Source: Cognatishimia coralii (GTDB taxonomy: Bacteria; Pseudomonadota; Alphaproteobacteria; Rhodobacterales; Rhodobacteraceae). From it: a DNA stretch of 64,000 nt. Of the stretch, positions 54,500 to 62,920 are shown in pieces. Position 1 is the stretch's first letter. Every line of letters starts with the position of its first letter. The stretch is taken from positions 309,940-373,939 of the forward strand of contig NZ_JBBGAZ010000002.1 of assembly GCF_037478305.1 (NCBI RefSeq), given 5' to 3'. The position numbers and the translations under genes were made by a program. Below the pieces are notes generated by a model that searched no databases, was not told where the DNA came from, and was given only the letters and a program-made list of their open reading frames with translations.

Positions 54500-54538
54500 G
54501 CAGCGCGCTTGGGCTCTGGCCGAGCCCAAGCGCGCTGC
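54500..54538 (-). promoter_or_regulatory. 17-bp perfect hairpin after the Liv-type binding-protein gene
   Basis: Arms GCAGCGCGCTTGGGCTC (54500-54516) and the exact reverse complement (54522-54538) enclose a 5-base loop, one of the most stable stems in the window. It lies 13 bases past the binding-protein stop and before livF, with no T-run. A role as 3'-end RNA stabiliser or attenuator is inferred. Confidence 0.7.
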
Positions 54539-54551
54539 GGTTGCGTCTGGG

Positions 54552-55769
54552 TTAGACCGTCAGCCAGTCAGAGGTCGGCGTGAACAGACGGCTCTCTGCC
54601 GAGTACTGATACACACGGCCTGTGCCTACTTTGTTGTTCTCAACCGAGATATTCGTGCCGAAATAGCCACCTAGATCCACGTCTTTGATCGTCGCCAGTG
54701 CCGCAGCCAGATTATCGGCCGTCGGAGCCTTACCCATCTCTGCATTGCGACGCAGCGCGATGGTCAGGATGTCCAGCGAGGCAAAGGCCTGAATACCCCA
54801 GGTCGGGAAGTAGTTCTCAAGCGGCGTACCCGCCAGAGCGACCTTTGAGATGGCTGCGATCTGCTGCAAGCGCGGCGCGTTTTCCGTGTCGTAGGAATAG
54901 CGATAGGGCATCACGCCTTGATAACCTTCGAGGAACGGTCCGGCCTCGGCGGTCACGCGGTCTGCGATCAGTTTTTCCATGCCCCAGAAGGTGCCCATGA
55001 ATTTTGTGGTCAGACCGAATTGACGCGCGCCGCCAATGAGCTGCGGCCAGACGCCGGTCACATAGCCCTGAAGGATACAGTAATCCGGGTTCGCCTGTGC
55101 GATCTTGGTCACATGGGTTGGGATATCCGCGCCCTGTGGCTTGGTGGATTCAACCAGTACGACCTCAAGGCCCAGCTCGGCCGCTTTGGCCTGTCCTGCT
55201 TTGATTGGGTCGGTGCCAAATTCGGTGTTGGAATGCACAAAGGCCACCGTCTTGCCGCCTTTGGCCGCGATGTCTTGCAGGAGGATGTTGAACTGATCCT
55301 CATAGGTCGGGCCGGACATGAACTGATAGGGATGAGTCTCTGGGTTTGCCAATTCCGTGGCAAAGGACGTCGACGTCATCATCCGCGCCTGATCGCCTTT
55401 CAGCTCGGGGCCGACCAGTTTCATGAAGCCGGTGGAGTCGCCATAGTAGGCCACGACCTTGTCGCCTTCAGAGGCCAAAAGGCGCTGATAGTTCGCGAGA
55501 GCGTTCTGGGGCACATAGCCTGAGTCCTCAGTCGAGAACTTGATCTTGGTACCGGCAATGCCGCCTTCGTCATTGATGATTTTCTCATAGAGGCTGAAGG
55601 CAGGCGCGATCAGCTGGCCTGCCGTCGCGAAGGGGCCGGTTAGCGGCAAGGACGCTCCGATGATGAACTCGCCCGACATCGCGCGCAGGTAGGCGGGCAT
55701 GCCAAGCGTCGCGGTGCCAGCAGCTGCGCCTGCTAGGACGCTGCGCCGTGTCATATTGAACTTCGTCAT
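54552..55769 (-). CDS. Branched-chain-type ABC transporter substrate-binding protein
   Basis: 405 residues with a Tat-like leader (NMTRRSVLAGAAAGTATLGMPA), then the LivJ/AmiC fold: IIGASLPLTGPFATAG, DEGGIAGTKIKFSTEDSGY and FVHSNTEFGTDPIKAG. These proteins bind amino acids, amides, urea or carboxylic acids. The Tat leader suggests export in a folded state. The neighbouring acyl-CoA ligase favours a carboxylic acid ligand. A very stable hairpin follows its stop. Confidence 0.92.
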   Translation of the reverse strand: MTKFNMTRRSVLAGAAAGTATLGMPAYLRAMSGEFIIGASLPLTGPFATAGQLIAPAFSLYEKIINDEGGIAGTKIKFSTEDSGYVPQNALANYQRLLASEGDKVVAYYGDSTGFMKLVGPELKGDQARMMTSTSFATELANPETHPYQFMSGPTYEDQFNILLQDIAAKGGKTVAFVHSNTEFGTDPIKAGQAKAAELGLEVVLVESTKPQGADIPTHVTKIAQANPDYCILQGYVTGVWPQLIGGARQFGLTTKFMGTFWGMEKLIADRVTAEAGPFLEGYQGVMPYRYSYDTENAPRLQQIAAISKVALAGTPLENYFPTWGIQAFASLDILTIALRRNAEMGKAPTADNLAAALATIKDVDLGGYFGTNISVENNKVGTGRVYQYSAESRLFTPTSDWLTV

Positions 55770-55790
55770 AATTTCCTCCCAGTTGTTGTT

Positions 55791-56864
55791 TTATCCGCGA
55801 GCGAAGGGCCAGCGGTTTAAAGCGCGAAACACTCGGTCCGAGATTTGGGTCATCCCGAGTGGTTCGAACATGATGAATCCGATGATAAGCAGGCCGAAGA
55901 TGATCTCTTGCAGCGGCGCGCGGAACTGTGCGGCTTCGATGGAATCTCCGGCGATGGCCGAGAGGATCACTTTGAGAAGCTCTGGCGACAGAACGATGAC
56001 CAGGACGCCAAAGACCGGCCCCATGGTGCGGCCCATGCCGCCGACAATCAGCGCGGCGACGAGTTGAAGCGACAGCAGAAGCTCGAATTGTTCAGGCAAG
56101 ACGCGGGCGTAGAAATAGGCCATCAGAGCGCCTGCCAAGCCGCAACAGGCGGCAGATATTGCGAAACTGGTTAATTTGTAGCGCAACAACGAAATTCCGA
56201 GAATTTCGGCGGAATAGTCTCTTTCTCGGATCGCGATAAAGGCGCGGCCCACGCGGGTGCGGAAGAGGTTTTGCACCAATAGAACCGTCGCGAAAGCCAT
56301 CACCGCGATCAGGATAAAGACCTCGCGTTGCGTGTCCAAAACCCAGCCAAAGATGCTGGGGTCCACAGTGGTCAGACCGGTTTTGCCTCCGGTCCATGGG
56401 GCCAGTGCGTCGAGTTCAATCAGGAAGATGATGATGAAGTTTGCGCTAAGGGTCGCGACCGCTAGGTAGACGCCTTTGACTCGCAAAGACGGCAGGCCAA
56501 CGATCAATCCGATGACGGCAGCGAGGGCCATGGCTCCGGGGATGGTGAAGAAAGGTTGGATGCCTTCGGGGATCGACAGGGCTGTGGCTGCGTGATGCAG
56601 GAGCGTGACTCCATAAGCACCGATGGCGACGAAAGCCGCGTGACCAAGGGACATCAACCCAGTGTAGCCCGTCAGCACATTCAGGCCGACCACAGCCACC
56701 ACCATGATGCCGACCTGACAGGCGACCAAAATCACGTAGTCATTCGCAAAGATCGGCAGCCAAGCCGCCAAAACCGCGAGCCCCCACACAAAGGAAAACT
56801 TATAGCGATTGTCGACGATCTTCTCGTCGGCTGCATATGTCGCTTTGAGGTTGCCGTTGATCAT
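55791..56864 (-). CDS. livM: Branched-chain-type ABC transporter permease (LivM-like)
   Basis: 357 residues with about ten membrane helices. The family segments GLNVLTGYTGLMSLGHAAFVAIGAY-like start near 60 and the AFIAIRERDYSAEILGI loop near 220 are clear. It begins with the ATGA overlap to the upstream livH-like gene. It forms the channel with that partner. Confidence 0.93.
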   Translation of the reverse strand: MINGNLKATYAADEKIVDNRYKFSFVWGLAVLAAWLPIFANDYVILVACQVGIMVVAVVGLNVLTGYTGLMSLGHAAFVAIGAYGVTLLHHAATALSIPEGIQPFFTIPGAMALAAVIGLIVGLPSLRVKGVYLAVATLSANFIIIFLIELDALAPWTGGKTGLTTVDPSIFGWVLDTQREVFILIAVMAFATVLLVQNLFRTRVGRAFIAIRERDYSAEILGISLLRYKLTSFAISAACCGLAGALMAYFYARVLPEQFELLLSLQLVAALIVGGMGRTMGPVFGVLVIVLSPELLKVILSAIAGDSIEAAQFRAPLQEIIFGLLIIGFIMFEPLGMTQISDRVFRALNRWPFARG

Positions 56865-57859
56865 ATGCGTTCAATCTCTTTTTGCCCTAAGAGGCCATGC
56901 GGGCGGATCAGGATGACGATGAGGACGGCCACATAGGGCGTGATCTCGACCCAGTCGCCGCCGAGTTGCCATTGGGCGAGCGCCTCAAGGATGCCGACCG
57001 CCATGGCCGAGATGAAAACGCCGACAAAGCTGTCGAGTCCGCCCATGAGCACAATCGCGAGGACCGAAAACCCGAAGAGGCCAAGGGCAGGGGACACCCC
57101 ATCCCGCGCCGCAAGGATTGCCCCTGCAATCGCGCCCGTTGCGGCGGCCAGAACCCAGGCGTTTGCGAAAACGCGGGGGACAGAGATGCCCATGGAATAG
57201 GCGGTGGATTGGTCCTCAGACGCAGCGCGCATGGCAACGCCCGACGTTGAGCGGCGCAGCCAGATCACAATGGCTGCGAAAATGACCAGTGCGAGGCCCA
57301 TGCTGACGAGGTTGGCTCCGAAGATGAAGATTTTGGAGCCGAAAACTTCAAACCGCAGCGCCGGATTGGGCGCGAGGTGGGGCACAGAGGCTGCGTCTCC
57401 GGTCCAGATCATGCTTTTCGCGCCAGACAGGACCGAGATCAGACCAACGGTGATCATAATCATTGCGAAGTTGGATTGGCCCAAAAGGGGCCGCATCAGG
57501 AAGCGTTCGATCAGGCGGGCGAGGATCGACGATCCGATGATCGCGCAGATCAGGCCAAAGATGATACGCGGCAGTTTTTCAAGCCACGCGAGCCATGCGG
57601 CCTCGGGCGAGAACATCTGCGCTTTGGATTTCGCCTCGACCAGCCAGTCGGGTTGGAACAAGAGATCCGGGAACCAAGGGGCCGCGGGCAGGAGCACCGC
57701 GAAGGTATAATACAAATACGCCCCAATCATGATGACATAACCATGGGCGAAGTTCACCACGCGGGTCGCTTTGTAGATCGCGACAATCCCCAAAGCGATC
57801 AGTGCATAAATTGCGCCCGCCATAAGCCCATTAATCGCGAATTGCAGAAACTGTCCCAT
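56861..57859 (-). CDS. livH: Branched-chain-type ABC transporter permease (LivH-like)
   Basis: 332 residues with eight or more membrane helices, starting FLQFAINGLMAGAIYALIAL, and the loop MRAASEDQSTAYSMGI near 225. It carries an insertion (~60-95, VEAKSKAQMFSPEAAWLAW) longer than in E. coli LivH. It shares one base with the LivG-like gene upstream (TGATG) and four with livM downstream. Confidence 0.93.
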   Translation of the reverse strand: MGQFLQFAINGLMAGAIYALIALGIVAIYKATRVVNFAHGYVIMIGAYLYYTFAVLLPAAPWFPDLLFQPDWLVEAKSKAQMFSPEAAWLAWLEKLPRIIFGLICAIIGSSILARLIERFLMRPLLGQSNFAMIMITVGLISVLSGAKSMIWTGDAASVPHLAPNPALRFEVFGSKIFIFGANLVSMGLALVIFAAIVIWLRRSTSGVAMRAASEDQSTAYSMGISVPRVFANAWVLAAATGAIAGAILAARDGVSPALGLFGFSVLAIVLMGGLDSFVGVFISAMAVGILEALAQWQLGGDWVEITPYVAVLIVILIRPHGLLGQKEIERI

Positions 57860-58620
57860 CAGGCGGCCTGCCCGAGGTATGCGTCGATGACCTCTTTGCT
57901 TTGCGCGACTTCTTGCGGAGTGCCCTGTGCGATCTGTTGACCAAAGTTCAGCACCACCACGCGCGAGCAGATATCCATCACCATATGCATGTCATGCTCG
58001 ACCAAAAGGATCGTTGTGCCGAATTGTTCCTGAACATCCAGAATGAACCGCGCCATATCGGCGGTTTCCTCTCGGTTCATGCCCGCGACGGGTTCATCAA
58101 GCAGCAGGATCTTGGGTTTCATGGCCAACGCCCGCCCCAATTCGACGCGCTTTTGCAGGCCATAGGGCAGGGCGGTGATCGGCGCTTTGCGGACGTGGTC
58201 GATTTCAAGGAAATCAATGACCCGCTCTTCGAGGTCGCGGCGCAGTTCCAGCTCTTCTTTCTGGGCCGATCCGAAATATCGCAAAGCCGACCAGACATTC
58301 GCATTCAGCCGCGTATGGCAGCCCAGTTTGATATTGTCCAAAACGGTCATGCCACGAAACAGGGCGATGTTCTGAAAGGTGCGCGCGATGCCAAGCGCCG
58401 CGCGAGCGTCCGGTTTCAGGCCCGAGATATCCTGACCCTCGACCGTCACGGTTCCGTTGTCCGGCTTGTAAAACCCCGAGATCACATTGAAGAGCGAGGT
58501 CTTACCCGCTCCGTTCGGACCAATAATACCGGTGATCTCGCCGGGCGCGGCCTCAAAGCTCACGCCTTGGAGTGCGCGCACGCCGCCAAAAGACAACTGA
58601 ATGTCGTCTACCTTTAACAA
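57859..58620 (-). CDS. livG: Branched-chain-type ABC transporter ATP-binding protein (LivG-like)
   Basis: 253 residues from a TTG at 58620 preceded by GGGAGGGG; a TTG at 58635 overlaps that ribosome site and is less likely. Walker A is IGPNGAGKTSLFNVISG near 38, and the Liv-specific ARTFQNIALFRGMTVLDNI follows. Walker B is PKILLLDEPVAGMN. The usual LSGG signature reads ALPYGLQKRVELGRAL, a frequent LivG variation. It is first in the leftward operon livG-livH-livM-SBP-livF-ligase. Confidence 0.92.
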   Translation of the reverse strand: MLKVDDIQLSFGGVRALQGVSFEAAPGEITGIIGPNGAGKTSLFNVISGFYKPDNGTVTVEGQDISGLKPDARAALGIARTFQNIALFRGMTVLDNIKLGCHTRLNANVWSALRYFGSAQKEELELRRDLEERVIDFLEIDHVRKAPITALPYGLQKRVELGRALAMKPKILLLDEPVAGMNREETADMARFILDVQEQFGTTILLVEHDMHMVMDICSRVVVLNFGQQIAQGTPQEVAQSKEVIDAYLGQAA

Positions 58621-58666
58621 ATGTACCCCTCCCAATGCCCCTCTGTTTGATCAGAAATTAGGCATG

Positions 58667-58702
58667 TTGACTTTAGGCTAAATTACCTGACTATAAAGTC
58701 AA
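58667..58702. promoter_or_regulatory. Palindromic operator in the livG / tetR divergent promoter
   Basis: Perfect 9-bp arms TTGACTTTA (58667-58675) and TAAAGTCAA (58694-58702) are separated by 18 bases. The arms themselves contain TTGAC, so the site overlaps likely -35 boxes in both directions. It is the expected target of the adjacent TetR protein. Confidence 0.6.
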
Positions 58703-58734
58703 GTCTGCGACTTTCATATTGGGAATGAGGGACT

Positions 58735-59409
58735 ATGGTGCGCCCCGATGTTTCCGAATCCATGACCGGAGGACCTATGGCACAGGGTGGTGCGCAAATC
58801 GCGACAACGACGTCTCCGTTTAAACGGGACGCGCTGCGTATGCGCAAAGTCGACTACATTCGGCAAGTGGCCAGTGACCTGTTCAATCGCAAAGGGTTTG
58901 ATGCGACATCTTTGGATGAAGTGGCTGAGATCATTGGGATTTCAAAGCCATCAATCTACTACTACTACAAGAATAAATCCGAGCTTCTGCTCGATTGCTA
59001 TACCCGCACGTTGGACATCTGTGAGTCCTTGATCGAAGAGGCTGAAGCGAAGGGTGGCACGTCGCTGGACAAGCTCTGCTACTTTACCAGAGAGCTGATT
59101 TACCTGAATTGCGCCCATGGCTCGATTGCCATTGTCAGCGAGCTGAATTCTGTCCCAGACGCGTCAATTGAGGGTCTGCGCAAGCGCAACACGGCGCTGA
59201 CAGAGAATCTCTTGTCGCTGACCAAGAACGGCGTGGCGGATGGGTCGATGCGGTCAGACATCGGGAAACCGACGATCTATTTCATCATGGGTGGCGTGAA
59301 CTGGATTCCACGCTGGCACCGCGAAGATGGCACGATGTCGGCCGAAGATATTGCCAATTCCTACACCGAGTTCTTGCTGCGCGGAGTCGCGGCACCTGAC
59401 GGAAACTGA
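58735..59409 (+). CDS. TetR family transcriptional regulator
   Basis: 224 residues. A ~35-residue N-terminal extension precedes the helix-turn-helix (DATSLDEVAEIIGISKPSIYYYYKN, residues ~58-82). The C-terminal ligand domain is helical. An internal ATG (residue 15, MAQGG) is an alternative start. It is divergent from the transporter/acyl-CoA-ligase operon with a symmetrical site between them, so it probably represses that operon and is relieved by the acid or its CoA ester. Confidence 0.9.
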   Translation: MVRPDVSESMTGGPMAQGGAQIATTTSPFKRDALRMRKVDYIRQVASDLFNRKGFDATSLDEVAEIIGISKPSIYYYYKNKSELLLDCYTRTLDICESLIEEAEAKGGTSLDKLCYFTRELIYLNCAHGSIAIVSELNSVPDASIEGLRKRNTALTENLLSLTKNGVADGSMRSDIGKPTIYFIMGGVNWIPRWHREDGTMSAEDIANSYTEFLLRGVAAPDGN

Positions 59410-59478
59410 GATTTCCCCGCGACAGATGCCCGGACTGCGCTAGAGTTAAGTACTCTGCATCAGAGGAAGGGGAATTTC

Positions 59479-60648
59479 GTGTTTCATATCTGGCGGCGAC
59501 TGCTGTGCGTTTGGGTATTTGCGTTCGCATGTGCAAGCCCTGCGATCGCAGAACGCGAATTGCATGTCGTGGCCGTCGGGAAAGGCTGGCTTGCATCCGG
59601 AGATTTCACCAATCCACCGCGCGCCAAAGTATGGGTAGACAGACCGGGCGTATCGGTTGTTTTGGTTCTGCTCGATCGGGGGGCTGTGGAATGGCAGATT
59701 GAAGCATCTGATCAGAGTGTCATCGAAACTATCATCCTAGGCGGGCAAGAGGCGGCGCCATTGGCAACGGGCGTTATTCCCAAAAGCTCGATTCTGTTTC
59801 ACGACCTTCCATTGCCGATGGACAAAAACACTGACTTGCCGTTCATAGACGGCTTTCTCGGTGGACCTTATCGCAATCTGCTAAATCGGCTTTTTCAAGA
59901 GACCGACGTCCGAGGAGCGGGCAGTGTTCAAGTCCGCAGGCAAGCTCCGGAGGGAGCGATTTCTGTCTCAACTTTGAACCAAAGCAGTCGCAGACCAGTC
60001 GGTTACCTCGAGCCTCTCGTGGGCCAGACCACGGATTTGCCAGGACGCCTGCAGGCGTATCTGGCGAACCCTTCGCATAGCGACGCACCAAAAGCGACGT
60101 TCACACCGACGGGTATGCGTTTTGAAACAAGCGAGGGAACCAAGGTTTTCCCTCTTCCAGACGATGTAGAGCGACCGTTTTTGCCCAATGGCGCCTATTA
60201 TGACGCTGAAACCAACGCCATTTTTGGTGTCACCTTTGGCGGCCCAGGGTGGCTATATCGTGTCGATGTGGAAACTGATGCATGGGACGTTGTCGAAAAT
60301 TTGCGCGGCTACGATGCGGCGGGGATTTTGCGTGACTCTGACAATGATCTCTTTGTTTTGACGGGCGCGCGCAGTCGCCCCGGAGAAATCGCGCTGCTGC
60401 GCCTAGGTGAAAGCATCGAAACCGTCCTGTTCGAGGTGCGCGCCTTGCCGGGTTTCACGGATCTCTACGCCTATCCGAACGCTTTTCCCCCAAGGCTCAC
60501 GCCTCGCGTTTATGAAGACCAATGGTTGATCGCAGAGGCGACGAGCAAGCTGGATGAAGGGATAGCAGGTTATGGAAAGCACCGCCTCTATGCGTTGAAT
60601 CTGGCCACACGCGAAGTCAGGTTGCTGGCATTCACGAATTTTGAGTGA
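59479..60648 (+). CDS. Unrecognised secreted protein
   Basis: 389 residues. A signal peptide (LLCVWVFAFACASPAIA) is followed by a ~100-residue beta-rich domain (LHVVAVGKGWL, AKVWVDRPGVSVVLVLLDRG). A second half has propeller-like repeats (GAYYDAETNAIFGVTFGGPG, WLYRVDVETDAWDVVENL, DNDLFVLTGARSRPGEIALLRL). No family is recognised. The C-terminal blades may bind a ligand or sense a partner in the periplasm. It stands alone, last before the integrated element. No cysteine pair or metal motif is evident. Confidence 0.6.
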   Translation: MFHIWRRLLCVWVFAFACASPAIAERELHVVAVGKGWLASGDFTNPPRAKVWVDRPGVSVVLVLLDRGAVEWQIEASDQSVIETIILGGQEAAPLATGVIPKSSILFHDLPLPMDKNTDLPFIDGFLGGPYRNLLNRLFQETDVRGAGSVQVRRQAPEGAISVSTLNQSSRRPVGYLEPLVGQTTDLPGRLQAYLANPSHSDAPKATFTPTGMRFETSEGTKVFPLPDDVERPFLPNGAYYDAETNAIFGVTFGGPGWLYRVDVETDAWDVVENLRGYDAAGILRDSDNDLFVLTGARSRPGEIALLRLGESIETVLFEVRALPGFTDLYAYPNAFPPRLTPRVYEDQWLIAEATSKLDEGIAGYGKHRLYALNLATREVRLLAFTNFE

Positions 60649-60669
60649 GCAAACCCTGCGGGAATAACT

Positions 60670-60716
60670 TGGCGACCCCGGTAGGATTCGAACCTACAAC
60701 CTGCCCCTTAGGAGGG
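60670..60716 (-). mobile_element. Attachment site: 3' fragment of tRNA-Arg(CCU)
   Basis: Read on the minus strand, the anticodon loop CTCCTAA (anticodon CCT at 60710-60712), a perfect T arm GTAGG-TTCGAAT-CCTAC, acceptor 3' strand CGGGGTC, discriminator G and encoded CCA are all present. The D arm and the 5' acceptor strand GACCCCG are missing, and the anticodon stem fails two pairs in. It is therefore a duplicated 3' end left by site-specific integration. The intact gene should lie at the far end of the element, beyond the window. Confidence 0.85.
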
Positions 60717-60730
60717 ATGCGTTCATAGCG

Positions 60731-61825
60731 CTATTCCTTTTGTGATTTCTTAGAGTTGGGTGTTTGTACAGCGTCATCCTGTACGTGGTTTGTACGAAAA
60801 CGGGCCCTAATGTCAGCCTCATCGGTCTCGGCGTGGGCATAGATGCGCATGGGCAAATTAGGGTCTGACCAGCGGCCAGCCTTGGCCGCGGTGACGGGAT
60901 CGACGCCCTGCCGGACGACTAATTCAGTGAAGAACCCGTGCCGTCCGGCTGGGTGCGCAGAAAGGTACGGGATGCCCGCCCGCTTGCAGATTGTCTTCCA
61001 GCGCGTGTTGTAACCTGTCGAGCTGCCATAGCCGAAGATGCGCGCTTTCATCAGCTTGCCGGTCTTGCGGTTCTTGGGGCGTTTGGGCAGCAACGCGAGA
61101 AGCTCGTCCATCATCTGAGGTGAGACAGTGATCCAGCTTTCTGGGTGGCCCTTCTGCGCCTTCACTCGGACTTTGTTCTCGTGCGGCCGAAGGTCATCCG
61201 GCTCCAGCGATACGGCCTGATCAATCCTTGCAGCCGTCTCAAACATGAAACGGACCAGCGCGGCATTGTACGGATCAGCAGCACCGCAAAAGGCTTCGAT
61301 CCATTCCTTGTCAGCTGGCGTGCGCTCTACACGGCTAAGCTTCCCGCGCCGCTTGTCCTGCGCGATCCGCTCGAATTTATCATAAGGCTTTACGCGGATC
61401 AGAGGTGTGCCTTCCAATTCGTGCGCATTGTTGATCACCGCACTCGCGGGCGTCACGATTTCGCGCCACCAAGTATCGGTCGACGCTTTGGGTTTCAGTT
61501 TCGGCCCAAGGCTCTTCAATAGTGCGCCAGATATCGCACCGAGCGACAAGTCACCGATTGCTTCGACAATCGGGATCAACTGCTTCGCTGCTTTGGGGGA
61601 CGCGTTGTAGAGCATGATTGCATCAGAGAACGTCTTGCTCGGTTCGTCGCCCACGACATAGCGTCGAATTTGGCGTTCGGTCTCATGGTTTATCCAGTCC
61701 CGTGCACCCTCTTCTGTAGATGCCTTAGTGCTTCGCCGGTATGGGCCGGCGATTGGCCTGCCGTTGTATTCGATCCACCCCTTGGCCCAATAGACGCGGC
61801 CCCTCTTATAAATTTGGAGCGGCAT
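60731..61825 (-). CDS. int: Tyrosine site-specific integrase
   Basis: 364 residues. The N-terminal arm-binding-type region (KRGRVYWAKGWIEYNG) and a core-binding domain lead to the catalytic domain. Visible catalytic parts are Arg200 in FETAARIDQAV, the box HPAGRHGFFT (H291, R295, H296), Trp319 in GRWSDPNL and the nucleophile Tyr329 in MRIYAHAE. The box has one residue more than the common HxxR spacing. It lies 14 bases from the tRNA fragment it presumably created. Confidence 0.93.
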   Translation of the reverse strand: MPLQIYKRGRVYWAKGWIEYNGRPIAGPYRRSTKASTEEGARDWINHETERQIRRYVVGDEPSKTFSDAIMLYNASPKAAKQLIPIVEAIGDLSLGAISGALLKSLGPKLKPKASTDTWWREIVTPASAVINNAHELEGTPLIRVKPYDKFERIAQDKRRGKLSRVERTPADKEWIEAFCGAADPYNAALVRFMFETAARIDQAVSLEPDDLRPHENKVRVKAQKGHPESWITVSPQMMDELLALLPKRPKNRKTGKLMKARIFGYGSSTGYNTRWKTICKRAGIPYLSAHPAGRHGFFTELVVRQGVDPVTAAKAGRWSDPNLPMRIYAHAETDEADIRARFRTNHVQDDAVQTPNSKKSQKE

Positions 61826-62037
61826 GACTGGCCTCCTTCAAAAATCGTGTCGATCTGCGCGGGCGTGATCAGCATGGTCCGCCCAAGGCGGTAAAATGCG
61901 CCCGTCTCGTTTGCCCGCTCACGCAACGTGCGTTCTGAAATATCGATCCCCATCCCGGCCATAACTTCGACCCACTGCGCGGGCGTTTTCCCGAGCCCCA
62001 GGATCTGAGAGCTGTCTGAATAGTTGGTCTCTGCCAT
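61690..62037 (-). CDS. Small DNA-binding protein (excisionase-like) upstream of the integrase
   Basis: 115 residues from an ATG giving MAETNYSDS. Residues ~10-70 look like a winged helix/MerR-type domain (ISERTLRERANETGAFYRLGRTMLITPAQID), the kind used by excisionases. The last ~45 residues overlap the integrase start by 136 bases in another frame, which is unusual. The tail may not be functional. The role in excision or int control is inferred from position only. Confidence 0.65.
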   Translation of the reverse strand: MAETNYSDSSQILGLGKTPAQWVEVMAGMGIDISERTLRERANETGAFYRLGRTMLITPAQIDTIFEGGQSCRSKFIRGAASIGPRGGSNTTAGQSPAHTGEALRHLQKRVHGTG

Positions 62038-62134
62038 TTCAGTTGTCCTTGTCCGCTTAAGTTGAATCGGCGACACGCATGGAATCGCTTGTTCTGCACC
62101 TTCTGACGTGGTCAGATGTGATTAACAGTAAATG

Positions 62135-62171
62135 TTCGTCATTTTTTGCAAAGTTCGCGAATTTCGACGAA
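62135..62171. promoter_or_regulatory. Candidate operator between the int/xis and XRE genes
   Basis: TTCGTC (62135-62140) and GACGAA (62166-62171) flank a perfect palindrome TTCGCGAA (62154-62161). The cluster lies 22 bases before the XRE start and about 100 from the excisionase start. This is the layout expected of a phage-like repressor switch. Confidence 0.5.
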
Positions 62172-62192
62172 GTAGTCAATTGGAAAATTTCG

Positions 62193-62615
62193 ATGCCGCA
62201 GAAACATGCTGATCTTTTTGCTGCAATGGGTGCTCGTCTCACCATTGCTCGCAATGAAATCGGCTTCTCACAAGCGGCCATGGCGGAAGCTATCGGCGTC
62301 TCACCCCGCGCGTATCACAGCTACGAAAAGGGCCAGCGCGGAATGCCTGTAGAAGCCTTGGTCGCGATGGGTGAGCGGTTCGAGGTGGACGTGCCCTGGC
62401 TGCTACTCGGCACCAAATCCATTCGGGCTGGGCATGATTTCGAGGCGCTCAAACACATCGAAAGCTCGCTGGATAAGCACCTCACCGATGAGGGCATAAG
62501 AATCAAAAGCGAAAAGCGCGGGGCCATTGTCGCGCGCTGGTATCAATCGCATGTCGAAGGTCGTGAAGTGACGGATGATGACGTGCACACATGGATCGAG
62601 TTGGTAAGGGAGTAA
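62193..62615 (+). CDS. XRE-family helix-turn-helix regulator
   Basis: 140 residues from ATG 62193; a longer frame to 62079 would cover the promoter. The Cro/C1 domain lies at ~12-70 (LTIARNEIGFSQAAMAEAIGVSPRAYHSYEKGQRGMP). The C-terminal half (~80-140) is helical and may mediate dimerisation. It is divergent from the excisionase and integrase genes and is the likely lysogeny-type repressor of the element. Confidence 0.85.
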   Translation: MPQKHADLFAAMGARLTIARNEIGFSQAAMAEAIGVSPRAYHSYEKGQRGMPVEALVAMGERFEVDVPWLLLGTKSIRAGHDFEALKHIESSLDKHLTDEGIRIKSEKRGAIVARWYQSHVEGREVTDDDVHTWIELVRE

Positions 62616-62619
62616 TCTG

Positions 62620-62916
62620 GTGAACAAGGCAAGCAAACGCTGGAACATGTTGCGGCATTCGGTCTTGGAGCGCACTCGCCGTGAGGTGATCGAACCCTTC
62701 GGGCCGCTTTACCTGATCTTCCTGGGAACCAGCGTGTTCTTCCTGATTGGCTTGGGTCGACTATCACTGGCACAACAGACCGCCGAATACTCGGTTTTGG
62801 CCGCCATCATGATTTTTGCCATCGCTGCGGCTGGCTTTGCACTTCCATTTTTGACAGGCGCGGTGCTGACCCTTCGCGCGGCCGATCGAAAACTGGAACG
62901 TCTCCAACGCGGGTGA
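62620..62916 (+). CDS. Small membrane protein of the element
   Basis: 98 residues from a GTG four bases after the XRE gene. Two membrane helices are clear (LYLIFLGTSVFFLIGLGRL near 30 and SVLAAIMIFAIAAAGFALPF near 60). The N-terminus is basic (KASKRWNMLRHSVLERTRRE). No family is recognised. It is packed between the regulator and the HNH gene (4-base gaps), so the three are co-transcribed. Confidence 0.65.
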   Translation: MNKASKRWNMLRHSVLERTRREVIEPFGPLYLIFLGTSVFFLIGLGRLSLAQQTAEYSVLAAIMIFAIAAAGFALPFLTGAVLTLRAADRKLERLQRG

Positions 62917-62920
62917 ACCG

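Noticed and set aside
60670..60746. Intact tRNA-Arg(CCU)
   Set aside because: The 5' acceptor strand GACCCCG and the D arm are absent and the anticodon stem fails after about three pairs, so only the 3' part is present.
62079..62192. Longer XRE protein starting at 62079
   Set aside because: The extra 38 residues (Phe-rich, no motif) coincide with the likely operator, and the shorter start gives the normal domain boundary.
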